A stretch of DNA of 64,000 nt from Candidatus Roseilinea sp. (GTDB taxonomy: Bacteria; Chloroflexota; Anaerolineae; J036; Brachytrichaceae), in NCBI GenBank assembly GCA_025998955.1, contig AP024676.1, positions 1,674,001 to 1,738,000 of the forward strand. Reading direction: 5' to 3'. Under the pieces are notes generated by a model. It did not search any database. It was not told where the DNA came from and saw only the letters and a list, made by a program, of their open reading frames with translations. Below are positions 16,060 to 24,791 of this stretch, in pieces. The translations under genes were made by a program, and so were the position numbers. Each line of letters starts with the position of its first letter. Position 1 is the stretch's first letter.

Positions 16060-16269
16060 GAGAATTGAGAATCCAGAGTCCAGATACCAGATGTCAGAAG
16101 CCAGAAGTCAGAGATCAGAAGTCAGAGTTCACGACTCACAACTCGTAGCTCACGGCTCACCGCTCGTGGCTCACCGCTCACGGCTCACGGCCCGTAGCTC
16201 ACGGCTCACCGCTCACGGCTCACGGCCCGTAGCTCACGGCTCACCGCTCACGGCTCACGGCTCGCCGCT
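16060..16269 (-). repeat. Tract of 30 consecutive 7-bp units
   Basis: The stretch between tmk and the R3H ATPase gene divides exactly into 30 heptamers (210 bp). The units drift from GAGAATT through CAGAAGT-type to CACGGCT-type. Within it a 35-bp super-unit of five heptamers is repeated in tandem (16186-16220 and 16221-16255). The last heptamer reaches the stop codon of the downstream gene. Confidence 0.95.
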
Positions 16270-18014
16270 CACTCCCTGAAGATGCGTACGCGGCGCATCG
16301 GCTCTTTGCCGTAGGAGTGCGAGACCAGGTTTGACGCACGGGCGAGTTGATGCTGCTGCCGGCGCACGAAAGCGTTCTGCGGAGATAGATCCACGACGCG
16401 TTCTCCGGCCAGCACACGTCGGATCGCCTCTTCGGTCTCCTCGATCGCACTCTCATAGGGAATGCGCTCGCTGTCGGTCAAGCCGAACAAGTCGGCCAGG
16501 CAGCTTTCCATCTGCGCCACCGAGTTCGAGCGCAACACGTAGATCGGGACGTTGTCTTGCTCGGCCTCGACGATGGTTCGCGGCCGCTGGCGATAGTACG
16601 ACTTGGCGGTGATCAGCACGTCGGCATCATCCAGGCTGTCCACGAACACGGCCGGGACGCCGAGCTGTCGAGCCGCCTGCTTCAGGCGATGCTTCGACAC
16701 ACCGAACGCGAACAGGCGCATGGCTTTCGATTCGCCGGGGCGCGCTTCGAGTGCTTCTGCCGCTTCGGATTCGGCTTCATGCTCCTCCGGTTCACCAGGC
16801 CGGATAATCGCCGACTCGCCGGTCTTGTCAGTGCGTAGCACCGGCAGATCTTCGTAAGCGTCTCGTTCGCGCCGAAATGCATCGCGCACACCGTAGCCAT
16901 CGCGTCGGGAGCGCCGGTCGCGGCGGTCGGGCATCGCAGCCTCGCGCTCATCTTCTTCCTGCGATAGGCGGACGCGCTCACTGCGCATGCGGCCTTCTTC
17001 ATCCCAGTAACGCAACTCGGCCACCGGCATGCGATTGCGCAACAGCGCGTCCACCGCTTCGCTCACGTCGTGGTGCACCAACAGGCGATGCCGGTCACGA
17101 ATTTCGATCAGCACATCGAACGTGGGGGGCGCGCGCCGCTCCAAGACGGTCTTCTGGGTGCCGCGCCGGCGGGCTTCTTCGTCCGAAAGGGTCACACTCT
17201 CGATGCCGCCGATCAAGTCATTCAGCGTTGGGTTCACCATCAAGTTCTCGATGGTTTGGCCGTGGGCCGTGCCGATCAGTTGCACGCCACGCTCGGCGAT
17301 GGTGCGCGCCGCTTCAGCCTCTTGCTCGCGCCCGATCTCGTCAATCACGATGACCTGCGGGTTGTGGTTTTCAACCGCCTCGATCATCACCTCGTGCTGC
17401 ATGCTGGGCGTCGAGACCTGCATGCGGCGCGCGCGGCCCACCGCCGGATGAGGGATATCGCCGTCGCCGCCGATTTCGTTCGACGTGTCCACGATCACCA
17501 CGCGTTTGGTCTCGGCCAGCACGCGCGCCGCTTCGCGCAGCATGGTGGTCTTGCCCACGCCGGGCTTACCCAGCAGCAAAATGCTCTTGCCGCTCTCGAT
17601 GATGTCCTCGATGATCTTGAGCGTGCCGTACACAGCGCGGCCTACTCGGCAGGTCAAACCGACTACGACGCCGCGGCGATTGCGAATGCCGGAGATGCGA
17701 TGGAGCGTGCGGGCGATGCCGGCGCGATTGTCATCGTCGAACTCGCCGATGCGCTCGAGCACGTAGTCCAGGTCCTCCTGGGTGACCTCCGTCTCGCGCA
17801 GCACCAACGTCTCTTCGCGCGCGATCGAGCTGCCGGCGTCGCCGTTCGCCTCGGCGCTCACGTAGCGCGATTCGGGCAGCCGGCCCAAGTCCATCACGAC
17901 CTCGATGAGGTCGTTGAAGCGTCCGATTCGTCTGATCGCCTCCGCAATCGAGGGAGGCAGTACGTTTAAAAGCGTATCTAGGTCGTCAGTGATTCGCAGT
18001 TCTTGCATATTCAT
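16269..18014 (-). CDS. R3H-domain / SpoIIIAA-like AAA ATPase (Ycf45-like)
   Basis: About 581 residues from ATG 18014 (ATG 18056 or 18080 would add residues). The N-terminal part (DDLDTLLNVLPPSIAEAIRR) is followed by an ATPase domain with Walker A LGKPGVGKTT and Walker B VIVIDEIGREQEAEA, similar to SpoIIIAA and the plastid Ycf45 proteins. The C-terminal part carries an R3H-like region (SERIPYESAIEETEEAIRRV) that would bind single-stranded nucleic acid. Between them is a low-complexity acidic and arginine-rich linker. The cellular role is not established; this family is common in Chloroflexota and cyanobacteria. It overlaps the upstream GNAT gene by 29 bases. Confidence 0.85.
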   Translation of the reverse strand: MNMQELRITDDLDTLLNVLPPSIAEAIRRIGRFNDLIEVVMDLGRLPESRYVSAEANGDAGSSIAREETLVLRETEVTQEDLDYVLERIGEFDDDNRAGIARTLHRISGIRNRRGVVVGLTCRVGRAVYGTLKIIEDIIESGKSILLLGKPGVGKTTMLREAARVLAETKRVVIVDTSNEIGGDGDIPHPAVGRARRMQVSTPSMQHEVMIEAVENHNPQVIVIDEIGREQEAEAARTIAERGVQLIGTAHGQTIENLMVNPTLNDLIGGIESVTLSDEEARRRGTQKTVLERRAPPTFDVLIEIRDRHRLLVHHDVSEAVDALLRNRMPVAELRYWDEEGRMRSERVRLSQEEDEREAAMPDRRDRRSRRDGYGVRDAFRRERDAYEDLPVLRTDKTGESAIIRPGEPEEHEAESEAAEALEARPGESKAMRLFAFGVSKHRLKQAARQLGVPAVFVDSLDDADVLITAKSYYRQRPRTIVEAEQDNVPIYVLRSNSVAQMESCLADLFGLTDSERIPYESAIEETEEAIRRVLAGERVVDLSPQNAFVRRQQHQLARASNLVSHSYGKEPMRRVRIFRE

Positions 18015-19071
18015 GCGCGCTCGGGAGCGCGTCTTCGTTATACGCGCCTTCGCCATCGCAGGACGAAGCGCGAGATTCAAGATGGATAGAGGCCGAGTGC
18101 GTGTTCTTGATCGCAGCGCTTTCGGCTGCGACCGGCGACCACACTGGCTGATGGACGCGCACTGCCGTGTGACGCACCATCAGCATGGTCGAGGTCATAT
18201 GCACGAAACCCAACTCGTCCAGGATGGGCAGCATCCAGCTCTGATAGTGCCGCACGGTGAGATAAACCGGCCGCCAGGTGCGCGACAGCAGATGCGCCAG
18301 CGCGAACCGCAGGGTCGGCAATGCGTCCTGCTCGGCGTCGGGCCGGAACAGCGCCTGCATGCCATAGCCGCGCTTGCCCTGGCGCACCGAGACATGGGCA
18401 ACCAAATCGTTTCCCCGCATCAGCACGAAGCCGCGATCCATGCGGTGGGTGGAACGCAGTAGGTCGAACGACACTTCGGCCTGATACGTCATCTTCGGGG
18501 CAGCGCGCAGATGCAACGCTTTGATCAGCGGTTCGTCGTCCTTGGTTTGTTCGCGCAGCCCATTGACTTCCGGCAACGACTCCAAGTCGGGCCTATTCGC
18601 CAACTTGAGGACATCTTGTTGGATGAGCGGGACGAAGCCGGCGCCTTGCAACGCCTCGGCCTCACCGCCGACTTCCGGAGCTTCCGCCACGATGTGATGC
18701 ACGCCGCGCTGCGCCGCCTCGACGGCGAATTCCTGCGCCAGGTACATCCATGCCTCCATCAATTCGTCCGATTGTGCGTGAGGCGCCATCAGCACGAGCG
18801 CTGCGCGACGGTGGATCGCAGCGCCGTTCTCGCTGCCGTCGCCGTTCGCATTCGGCAGCACATACATCACGCCAAAGGCTTCGATGTCATGATCGGCGTC
18901 GCGTTCGACCAGCACCACCGCATGATCGCGCCCACCCCCCAAATACGAGCGGATGGCGTCGCGCAGCGGATTCACGCCGTCAACCGCCACCAATTCGCAC
19001 GCCAGCGGCCGGGCCAACGCGGTCAGCCGCTGAACGACGCTTACATCACGAATGTCGAACGGACGAATCAT
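17986..19071 (-). CDS. GNAT-type acetyltransferase-like protein
   Basis: About 361 residues from ATG 19071; a GTG at 19095 would add eight. The first half (MIRPFDIRDVSVVQRLTALA) and the long following region look like tandem GNAT folds. The second half includes LRSTHRMDRGFVLMRGNDLV and a segment rich in basic residues. I do not see a clear acetyl-CoA pyrophosphate loop (Q/R-x-x-G-x-G/A), so activity is uncertain. The gene overlaps the start of the R3H ATPase by 29 bases, which suggests joint expression. Its C-terminal 40 residues are low in hydrophobics and may be disordered. Confidence 0.6.
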   Translation of the reverse strand: MIRPFDIRDVSVVQRLTALARPLACELVAVDGVNPLRDAIRSYLGGGRDHAVVLVERDADHDIEAFGVMYVLPNANGDGSENGAAIHRRAALVLMAPHAQSDELMEAWMYLAQEFAVEAAQRGVHHIVAEAPEVGGEAEALQGAGFVPLIQQDVLKLANRPDLESLPEVNGLREQTKDDEPLIKALHLRAAPKMTYQAEVSFDLLRSTHRMDRGFVLMRGNDLVAHVSVRQGKRGYGMQALFRPDAEQDALPTLRFALAHLLSRTWRPVYLTVRHYQSWMLPILDELGFVHMTSTMLMVRHTAVRVHQPVWSPVAAESAAIKNTHSASIHLESRASSCDGEGAYNEDALPSAHEYARTANH

Positions 19072-19209
19072 CCTCGGATTGAAATGTTCCAACACCGGGT
19101 GCGGCTGCGCAGCTTTATTTTCGTCAGCCGAATGCCCTGCTAAAACCGGATTCTACCCCAGCGCTCGATATCAAGCACGCCGCTGATCGCCGCGGCGCAA
19201 GCAACTACA

Positions 19210-19384
19210 GGGTGCATTTCAAAATGGGGGAGCGCGGACTGGCCCGCAGCGGTATTCGCTCAAAGTCGCACTGGGATAAACCCCAGCGCTGAGCATACGG
19301 GCAAGATGCGCGCATCCCGCCCCTTTCAGCCCAGGCGTTTACGCCGGGGTAGCTCTACGTCTGCCCCCGTTGGCGAATGCACCC
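19210..19384 (+). mobile_element. MITE-like element, copy 1
   Basis: 175 bp bounded by imperfect terminal inverted repeats: GGGTGCATTTCAAAATGGGGG at the left and, read on the other strand, GGGTGCATTCGCCAACGGGGG at the right. It contains no gene. Internal short palindromes include the CTGGGATAAACCCCAG and CAGGCGTTTACGCCGGGG regions. An inverted second copy lies at 21565-21732, and fragments are at 5881 and 35276. It fills most of the gap between the GNAT and SIS genes. Confidence 0.8.
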
Positions 19385-19409
19385 GCAACCACATCGAAGC
19401 TGCCGCTAC

Positions 19410-19415
19410 TACAAT
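19410..19415 (+). promoter_or_regulatory. -10 box of a leaderless-type promoter
   Basis: TACAAT lies nine bases before the ATG at 19425, with no ribosome binding site. It sits 25 bases right of the MITE end. Confidence 0.5.
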
Positions 19416-19424
19416 CGCACCGGC

Positions 19425-20555
19425 ATGAACTACTTTCGCGAACAAATCCTCACCCTGCCGCAACTCATCAAAGACGTAACGGAATCCTTCCTAGAGGAAG
19501 CAACGCGCGTCCTGGACGAAGACTTCTGCCGCACATTGGAGCGGCTGCATGTCATCGGCTGCGGCGATAGCTATTTTGCGGCGCTGGCGACCGAGTTCGC
19601 GTTCGAATCCATCGCCGGCGTGCCCACCGAAGCGCAGAACGCGATGGCATTCGCGCGCTACGGCGTGATCCACTTCGACACGCCTGGATTCGCACAGCGC
19701 GCGCGCACGAGCGCAGTGATCGGCGTGTCGGTCTCCGGCGGCGTCACGCGCACCATCGAGGGCGTACTGCGCGCCAAAGCACGCGGGCTGCGCACCTTCG
19801 CCGTGACGAGCAGCGATCGAACGCCCATCGCCCAGGCTGCCGCCGGCGTGTTGACGACCAAAGCACCCGACACGCCTAACGCCGCCGGCGTGCAGGTGCC
19901 GGGCGCACGCTCGTACTTCGCCTCGCTGATCATGCTGTATGCCTGCGCGCTGCGCATGGCAGAAGCACGTGGACGCGATACCCAACTCTGGCGGGCCGCC
20001 CTGCTGCACATGAGCGAGCGGGCGCAGCGCACAATCGAGATGAGCGACACGCTGGCACGCACGCTGGCCGAACGCACCCTCGACGCAGGGGAGTTCGTGT
20101 TCTGCGGCAGCGGGCCGAACTTCGGCACGGCACAGTTCTGCGCGGCGAAGGTGCTGGAAGCGAGCGGCGACTCGGCCATCGGCCAGGACGTGGAGGAGTG
20201 GGCGCATTTGCAATACTTCGCCAGGACGGTGAATACGCCGACCTTTCTCATATCAGCGAACGAGCGCGACGCCGGCCGCGCTGCCGAGGTGAAGACAGCC
20301 ATGTTGACAATCGGCCGTCGCGTGATCGAGGTCTCGCCACAAGGGGCAACGATTTCAGCCGACGGCGCTCACCTGCCCTATGCGCCGTGCCCAGAAGTCT
20401 TCGCGCCGTTGCTGGCGTGCATCCCTGCGATGCTGTTCGCAGCATACCGCGCGGAGCTGCTGGGCGAGCCATACTTCCGCGCGTTCGGCGGCGGGCGCAG
20501 CATCGAAGATGGCGGGGGCATCAGCCGGATTCGGACGAGCGCGCTGGTCGTTTGA
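19425..20555 (+). CDS. SIS-domain sugar isomerase/deaminase-like protein
   Basis: 376 residues from ATG 19425. Two SIS (sugar isomerase) domains are visible: the first with VIGCGDSYFAA (near residues 45-55) and GVSVSGGVTRTIEG (near 104-117), the second with FCGSGPNFGTAQF (near 226-238). This resembles the isomerase half of GlmS and the AgaS/FrlB-type deglycases, without the glutaminase domain. The likely substrates are phosphorylated amino sugars or fructosamines. The region GQDVEEWAHLQYF matches the conserved E-x-E/H segment of GlmS-like isomerases. It converges on the next gene with only three bases between stop codons. Confidence 0.82.
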   Translation: MNYFREQILTLPQLIKDVTESFLEEATRVLDEDFCRTLERLHVIGCGDSYFAALATEFAFESIAGVPTEAQNAMAFARYGVIHFDTPGFAQRARTSAVIGVSVSGGVTRTIEGVLRAKARGLRTFAVTSSDRTPIAQAAAGVLTTKAPDTPNAAGVQVPGARSYFASLIMLYACALRMAEARGRDTQLWRAALLHMSERAQRTIEMSDTLARTLAERTLDAGEFVFCGSGPNFGTAQFCAAKVLEASGDSAIGQDVEEWAHLQYFARTVNTPTFLISANERDAGRAAEVKTAMLTIGRRVIEVSPQGATISADGAHLPYAPCPEVFAPLLACIPAMLFAAYRAELLGEPYFRAFGGGRSIEDGGGISRIRTSALVV

Positions 20556-20558
20556 CGG

Positions 20559-21194
20559 TCACAGCCTGGGTATCACGCCGACGGTGGCGCACAGCTCACG
20601 ATAGCCCTCCAGCCCCAGCGCCAGCGCGACTTCTTCGGCATAAATTTGAAAGACGTACTCCGGCTCACACGCGCACTCTTCGTAGCACCCGCCGCCGCGG
20701 TTGAAGAGATCGTTCTCATCGTCCAGCGTCAGGCGCTTCACCGGCAAACGCCGGCCGTCGGCATCCTCATACTCGTCCACTACCGGGAAAAGGCAGCAGT
20801 AGTAGGGCTTCAGCTCCCACGGTGAGCGCCCGTGAGCGATGCAGGCGGCCTGAATGGCGCAGTAGCGGTCCTCGGGGCGCAGAAACACGCATGTCGTGCC
20901 GCTGGGGTGTGATGGGTCTTCGACCGTAGTCGTGCCGATGTAACGTCCCGAGGGGAAGGCGGGATCGTCGTCGTGTAACTCGGCGAACCAGGTGCTCGGA
21001 CTGCGCCGCCCCGCCGGCATGAAAGGTTGGATCAATTCGGCGTGAGCAATGATGCGTTGGGCGTGCGCGTAGTCCACCCACACGCCGTCGGCGCAACAGC
21101 CGGCCTTGCATCGAACGATCTGACAGCGCCGGATCGCCCTTTTCTGCAGCAACTTGCCGTCTATTGCGTAGCCGTTGATGACGATGTCGGTCAT
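20559..21194 (-). CDS. Cysteine-cluster protein (DUF3109-like)
   Basis: About 211 residues from ATG 21194 (21209 is also possible and would overlap the YtxH gene stop by four bases). It contains paired cysteines: RCKAGCCADG near residues 28-37, a YCAIQAAC segment, YYCCLFPV and the C-terminal CYEECACEPE. The arrangement is like the DUF3109/YkgJ-type proteins thought to bind a metal or iron-sulfur cluster. The function is unknown. Immediately upstream, and in the same direction, is the YtxH-like gene. Confidence 0.65.
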   Translation of the reverse strand: MTDIVINGYAIDGKLLQKRAIRRCQIVRCKAGCCADGVWVDYAHAQRIIAHAELIQPFMPAGRRSPSTWFAELHDDDPAFPSGRYIGTTTVEDPSHPSGTTCVFLRPEDRYCAIQAACIAHGRSPWELKPYYCCLFPVVDEYEDADGRRLPVKRLTLDDENDLFNRGGGCYEECACEPEYVFQIYAEEVALALGLEGYRELCATVGVIPRL

Positions 21195-21205
21195 GATCCG
21201 CTCGC

Positions 21206-21415
21206 TCACAGGCCGCGCAGCCGGTTGAGCTGTTCCTCCATCTCGCGCTGGCGTTGCTCGGAAGCACGGCGTCCTTCCTCGAGAATTTCATCCACCTCGC
21301 GCTTGATGTCTTCGCGCAGGTCCTCGCCGGACTTGGGCGCGAGCAACAAGGCGATCACTGCGCCGGCAATCGCGCCGATGATCATGCCATTCACGAAGCT
21401 GCCAAATTTGCCCAT
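21206..21415 (-). CDS. YtxH-domain small membrane protein
   Basis: 69 residues: one N-terminal membrane helix (GMIIGAIAGAVIALLLAP, about residues 10-27) followed by KSGEDLREDIKREVDEILEE and a charged coiled coil. This is the standard YtxH layout, found in general-stress proteins of Gram-positive-like bacteria; the molecular role is unclear. The ATG at 21415 has GGAGGAAC shortly upstream, a good ribosome binding site, unlike many neighbours. It probably forms a two-gene operon with the cysteine-cluster gene. Confidence 0.85.
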   Translation of the reverse strand: MGKFGSFVNGMIIGAIAGAVIALLLAPKSGEDLREDIKREVDEILEEGRRASEQRQREMEEQLNRLRGL

Positions 21416-21564
21416 AACGTTTGTTCCTCCTTCGGTTTGTCGTTCAGGTCAACCGGTCATCAGGTCACGCAGGCCGGTAGGCTAGCGGGTCGCTGAGATT
21501 GGACGACCACCCGACGCCCTGACGACCTGATAGGTTAACACTATACGCCGGGCCGAGTTGTGCG

Positions 21565-21732
21565 GGGTGCATTCGCCAACGGGGGCAGACTCGCCCAGGC
21601 GTAAACGCCTGGGCTAAAAGGGGTGGGATGCGCGCGGCTTGCCCGTATGCTCAGCGCTGGGATTCATCCCAGCGCGACTGAGGCGAATACTGCTGCGGGC
21701 CAGTCCGCGTTCCCCCATTGTGAAATGCACCC
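21565..21732 (-). mobile_element. MITE-like element, copy 2 (inverted)
   Basis: 168 bp, the reverse complement of the element at 19210-19384 with roughly 85-90 percent identity by eye. The terminal inverted repeats and the internal CCAGGCGTAAACGCCTGGG palindrome are conserved. It lies between the YtxH promoter region and the M24 peptidase gene. The rest of the gap (21416-21564) shows no gene. Confidence 0.8.
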
Positions 21733-21802
21733 CCTTGTGCGAAGCGCCTGATAAAAGCCACACGCCGTGCAGCACGCCGGCATCGCTAAAATAGCCTGGA
21801 TC

Positions 21803-22909
21803 ATGACCACCGAACGACTGAGCAAGCTCAAGCAAGCGCAGCGCCAAGCCAACGTAGATTACGTCGCGCTCGTGCCTGGCCCGAATCTGATCTACTTCAC
21901 CGGCCTGCACATGCACCTGAGCGAGCGCCCGATCGTCGCATTGTTCCCCGCTGACGATGCCCCCCCCATCCTGATCGCACCCTTCTTCGAGGTGGGCAAA
22001 GCCACCTCCGGGCCTGTCGCGTTGGACTGGCAAGTGCACAGTTATCAGGACGGCGTTCCATATCGCGACGCCTTTCGCGCCGCGGCAGAAGCGCACGACC
22101 TGCGCGGCAAAACTATCGCCGTCGAGCCGCTGCAGATGCGCGTGTTGGAGTGGACGCTGCTCAGCGAGGCCGCGCCCGACATCCGGCAGACCTCGGCTGC
22201 CGATCTAATCGCACCGCTGCGCATGGTGAAGGACGCGGACGAGATCGCCGCCATGCGCCGCGCCATCGCGCTTTCCGAGGCGGCGCTCACGGAGTTGCTG
22301 GAGGAGATACGTGAGGGCATGACCGAGCGCCAGGTCGCCAACCTGCTGATGAGCCGAATGCTGGCTGCCGGCGCGCAGGGCTTACCGTTCACGCCATTGG
22401 TGCAATCCGGCCCGAGCAGCGCCAACCCGCACGGCACATCGAGCGACCGGCCGCTACGACGGGGCGACATGGTGGTCGTTGACTTCGGGCTGACCGTGGA
22501 CGATTACAGCAGCGACATCACGCGCACCATCGCCGTCAGCGAGCCGGACGCAAACATGCGTGAGGTCTATGACGTGGTGAAAGCAGCCAACGCCGCCGGA
22601 CGTGCGGCAGCCAAGCCGGGCGCAACGGGCGAGGAGGTAGATCGCGCCGCGCGCAGCGTGATCGAGGCAGCCGGTTACGGCCGGTATTTCACCCACCGCA
22701 CCGGTCACGGGCTGGGGCTGGAGGGGCACGAGCCGCCCTACATGGTCGCAGGCGACGCGACCGTGCTACAGCCAGGCATGACCTTCACCGTCGAGCCGGG
22801 CATTTACATCCCCGGCATAGGCGGCGTACGCATCGAAGACGACGTGCTGATCACCGAGGACGGCAGCCAAAGCCTGACTTCGTTCACCCGCGACCTGATC
22901 GTGGTGTAA
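21803..22909 (+). CDS. M24 family Xaa-Pro aminopeptidase
   Basis: 368 residues. The N-terminal domain (about 1-130) is a creatinase-type fold, and the C-terminal domain is a 'pita-bread' M24 peptidase. The five metal ligands are visible: two aspartates in VDFGLTVDDYSSDITRT, a histidine in THRTGHGLGLEGHE, a glutamate in FTVEPGIYIPG and a glutamate in GVRIEDDVLIT. The enzyme removes the first residue from peptides whose second residue is proline. The ATG at 21803 gives the usual start. A TAAAAT box is ten bases upstream, so the message may be leaderless. Confidence 0.92.
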   Translation: MTTERLSKLKQAQRQANVDYVALVPGPNLIYFTGLHMHLSERPIVALFPADDAPPILIAPFFEVGKATSGPVALDWQVHSYQDGVPYRDAFRAAAEAHDLRGKTIAVEPLQMRVLEWTLLSEAAPDIRQTSAADLIAPLRMVKDADEIAAMRRAIALSEAALTELLEEIREGMTERQVANLLMSRMLAAGAQGLPFTPLVQSGPSSANPHGTSSDRPLRRGDMVVVDFGLTVDDYSSDITRTIAVSEPDANMREVYDVVKAANAAGRAAAKPGATGEEVDRAARSVIEAAGYGRYFTHRTGHGLGLEGHEPPYMVAGDATVLQPGMTFTVEPGIYIPGIGGVRIEDDVLITEDGSQSLTSFTRDLIVV

Positions 22910-22965
22910 ATGCATCGCGCGACGCTCATCGAAATTGGGCCGAGCCGCCGATCACCTTGCCAGCG

Positions 22966-23889
22966 ATGACCTTCACCCCGAACCAACACCAGGTTGCCGA
23001 TCTGCTGATCTTATGGGCTTGGGAATACGATGCTGACTTCATTACCCTGCTCGAACGCACATGCGCCGCACAAGGCGTGAGCACGCACATCTGTGGCCCA
23101 GACGCGCTCGCTCAACTCCCCGCTCGATTGGATGCCGGTGAGATTCGTGCGCGTGTCGGCCTGGACCGTGTATGGGACTGGGGCGGCGACTACGAGCGCC
23201 ACGTCGAAGCCATGCAGCGCAACGTGCCGCTGATGATCAATGAATACGCGCGCGTGCGGCGCATCTGGAACAAGCTGACCATGCACATGGCACTGATCGC
23301 GCATGGGCTCTATGCGCCGCATCTGATTCTTCTCCCAGCGTATGAAGAACAGCCGAACCTGCCGCGATTGGACCTCACCCCGCTGGGCGGCCAATTTTCG
23401 GTGAAGAGCGTGCACAGCGGTGGCAGCGGGGTGCTCGAACCGGTGACGCGCTGGGAAGATGTGCTCGCGCAGCGCCGCGAATGGCCGAGCGAGCAGACGA
23501 TCCTGCAAGCATGGGTCGAGCCGAAGCTGCTTGGCAAGCGCCGAGCGTGGTTTCGCGTGTTCTATGCCTGCGGCAGCACCTTCCCTTGTTGGGCCGACGA
23601 CCGCACCCACATCCAGGAGCCGGTCTCGCCCGAAGACGAAAGCCGCTATCAGCTCGGCATCCTGCGCGGCCTGACCCAACAGATTGCCGGCCTGTGCGGG
23701 CTGAACCTGTTCTCCACGGAGATCGCGCTCGACCAGAACAACCTGTGGCAGGTATGCGACTACGTCAACGACCCATGCGATTTCCGGCTGAAATCCGCAG
23801 CGGCCAACGGTGTGCCCGATGCAGTGGTGGCGGCGATTTGCGACCGGATCGCCGGCTGGGTCAAGCGCCGGACGCGCGGGGCGCACTGA
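22966..23889 (+). CDS. ATP-grasp-like protein of unknown specificity
   Basis: 307 residues from ATG 22966 (TTG 22957 is an alternative). The middle has FSVKSVHSGGSGVLEPV, resembling the lysine and glycine-rich loop of ATP-grasp folds, and the end has FSTEIALDQNNLWQVCDYVNDPCDFRLKS, where the E...D...N/D pattern matches the metal-binding end of ATP-grasp ligases. These enzymes join a carboxylate to an amine or thiol using ATP. I cannot name a substrate. It follows the peptidase gene by 56 bases in the same direction. Confidence 0.6.
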   Translation: MTFTPNQHQVADLLILWAWEYDADFITLLERTCAAQGVSTHICGPDALAQLPARLDAGEIRARVGLDRVWDWGGDYERHVEAMQRNVPLMINEYARVRRIWNKLTMHMALIAHGLYAPHLILLPAYEEQPNLPRLDLTPLGGQFSVKSVHSGGSGVLEPVTRWEDVLAQRREWPSEQTILQAWVEPKLLGKRRAWFRVFYACGSTFPCWADDRTHIQEPVSPEDESRYQLGILRGLTQQIAGLCGLNLFSTEIALDQNNLWQVCDYVNDPCDFRLKSAAANGVPDAVVAAICDRIAGWVKRRTRGAH

Positions 23890-23962
23890 CGACCGCACAT
23901 GGAACGAACGGCGCGCCTTCGACGTCTGAACAGGCGAATTAGCAAACATAGGAGGAACGAAC

Positions 23963-24697
23963 ATGACGAGACGACTTTTGATGCCCCTGGCTGCTGGCGC
24001 GCTGGCCGCAGCCGTCCTGGCCGCCCAGCCTGCCCGCGCCAACACGATGCTTCAGCAGAACGATCAGCCCTTCCGCCGCACGGTGACCGTGGTGGGCGTC
24101 GGCCGGGCGACGGCCTCGCCTGACATCGCGCGCGTCACGCTAGGCGTGGACATCGTCAATCTGCGGCTGAGCGCCGCGTTGACCGAGGCCAACCGCAAGA
24201 CGGCGGCAATTATGGCTGCGCTGGAGAAAGCCGGGGTCGAGAAAAAGGACATCCGCACGGCCGAGTTCAACGTCTTCCCGCAGCAGTCGTATGGGCCAAG
24301 CGGCCCCGGACCGATCACCGGCTACCGCGTGATCAACACCATGCGGGTAACGGTGCGTGACCTGGACAACGCCGGCGCCGTGCTCGACGCGGCCATCAAC
24401 GCCGGCGCGAATACGATTCAGGGGCTGGTCTTCACGATCGAAAATGTCAAGGCGATCGAAGCCGATGCCCGCGAGGACGCGATGGCCGACGCGAAAGCCA
24501 GGGCCGAAGCATTGGCCAGCGCAGCCGGCGCGAAGGTCGGGCGCGTGCTGACCATCTCGGAAATCGTTTCGAGCAGCAGCCCGATGCCGGTGTTTGCAGC
24601 CGCGCCGACGGGCGAAGGCCTGGGAGGCGGCGCGTCCATCACGCCGGGCACGCAAGACGTCACCATCCAGGTGCAGGTGACCTACGAGATCGAGTGA
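23963..24697 (+). CDS. Exported SIMPL-domain protein (DUF541)
   Basis: 244 residues. A signal peptide is clear (MTRRLLMPLAAGALAAAVLA, probable cleavage after ARA near residue 29). The mature part begins with RTVTVVGVGRATASPDIARV, the family hallmark, and has RTAEFNVFPQQ in the middle and VTIQVQVTYEI at the C-terminus. SIMPL/DUF541 proteins are exported and of uncertain function, often linked with oxidative or envelope stress. The start has AGGAGG eight bases upstream (near 23950). A strong hairpin follows at 24754. Confidence 0.88.
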   Translation: MTRRLLMPLAAGALAAAVLAAQPARANTMLQQNDQPFRRTVTVVGVGRATASPDIARVTLGVDIVNLRLSAALTEANRKTAAIMAALEKAGVEKKDIRTAEFNVFPQQSYGPSGPGPITGYRVINTMRVTVRDLDNAGAVLDAAINAGANTIQGLVFTIENVKAIEADAREDAMADAKARAEALASAAGAKVGRVLTISEIVSSSSPMPVFAAAPTGEGLGGGASITPGTQDVTIQVQVTYEIE

Positions 24698-24753
24698 GCG
24701 TTGAAACAGGGACCCGGAGTTCTTTGCGGAACCGGGTTCTTGGAGCAGTTTAA

Positions 24754-24784
24754 GCGCCCAACGCGCTTCGAGTGCGTTGGGCGC
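24754..24784. terminator. Hairpin between convergent genes
   Basis: GCGCCCAACGC and GCGTTGGGCGC form a perfect 11-bp stem with a 9-base loop, followed by TACTTTC on the plus strand. It separates the SIMPL gene from the convergent DUF2961 gene and may terminate both. Confidence 0.7.
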
Positions 24785-24791
24785 TACTTTC

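Noticed and set aside
16060-16269. Possible CRISPR array between tmk and the R3H ATPase gene
   Set aside because: The repeats are 7-bp units without unique spacers of 30-40 bases; the periodicity is 7 throughout.
17070-17969. Plus-strand frame of 299 codons opposite the R3H ATPase
   Set aside because: It is antisense to Walker A and B motifs of a conserved ATPase and shows no domain itself.
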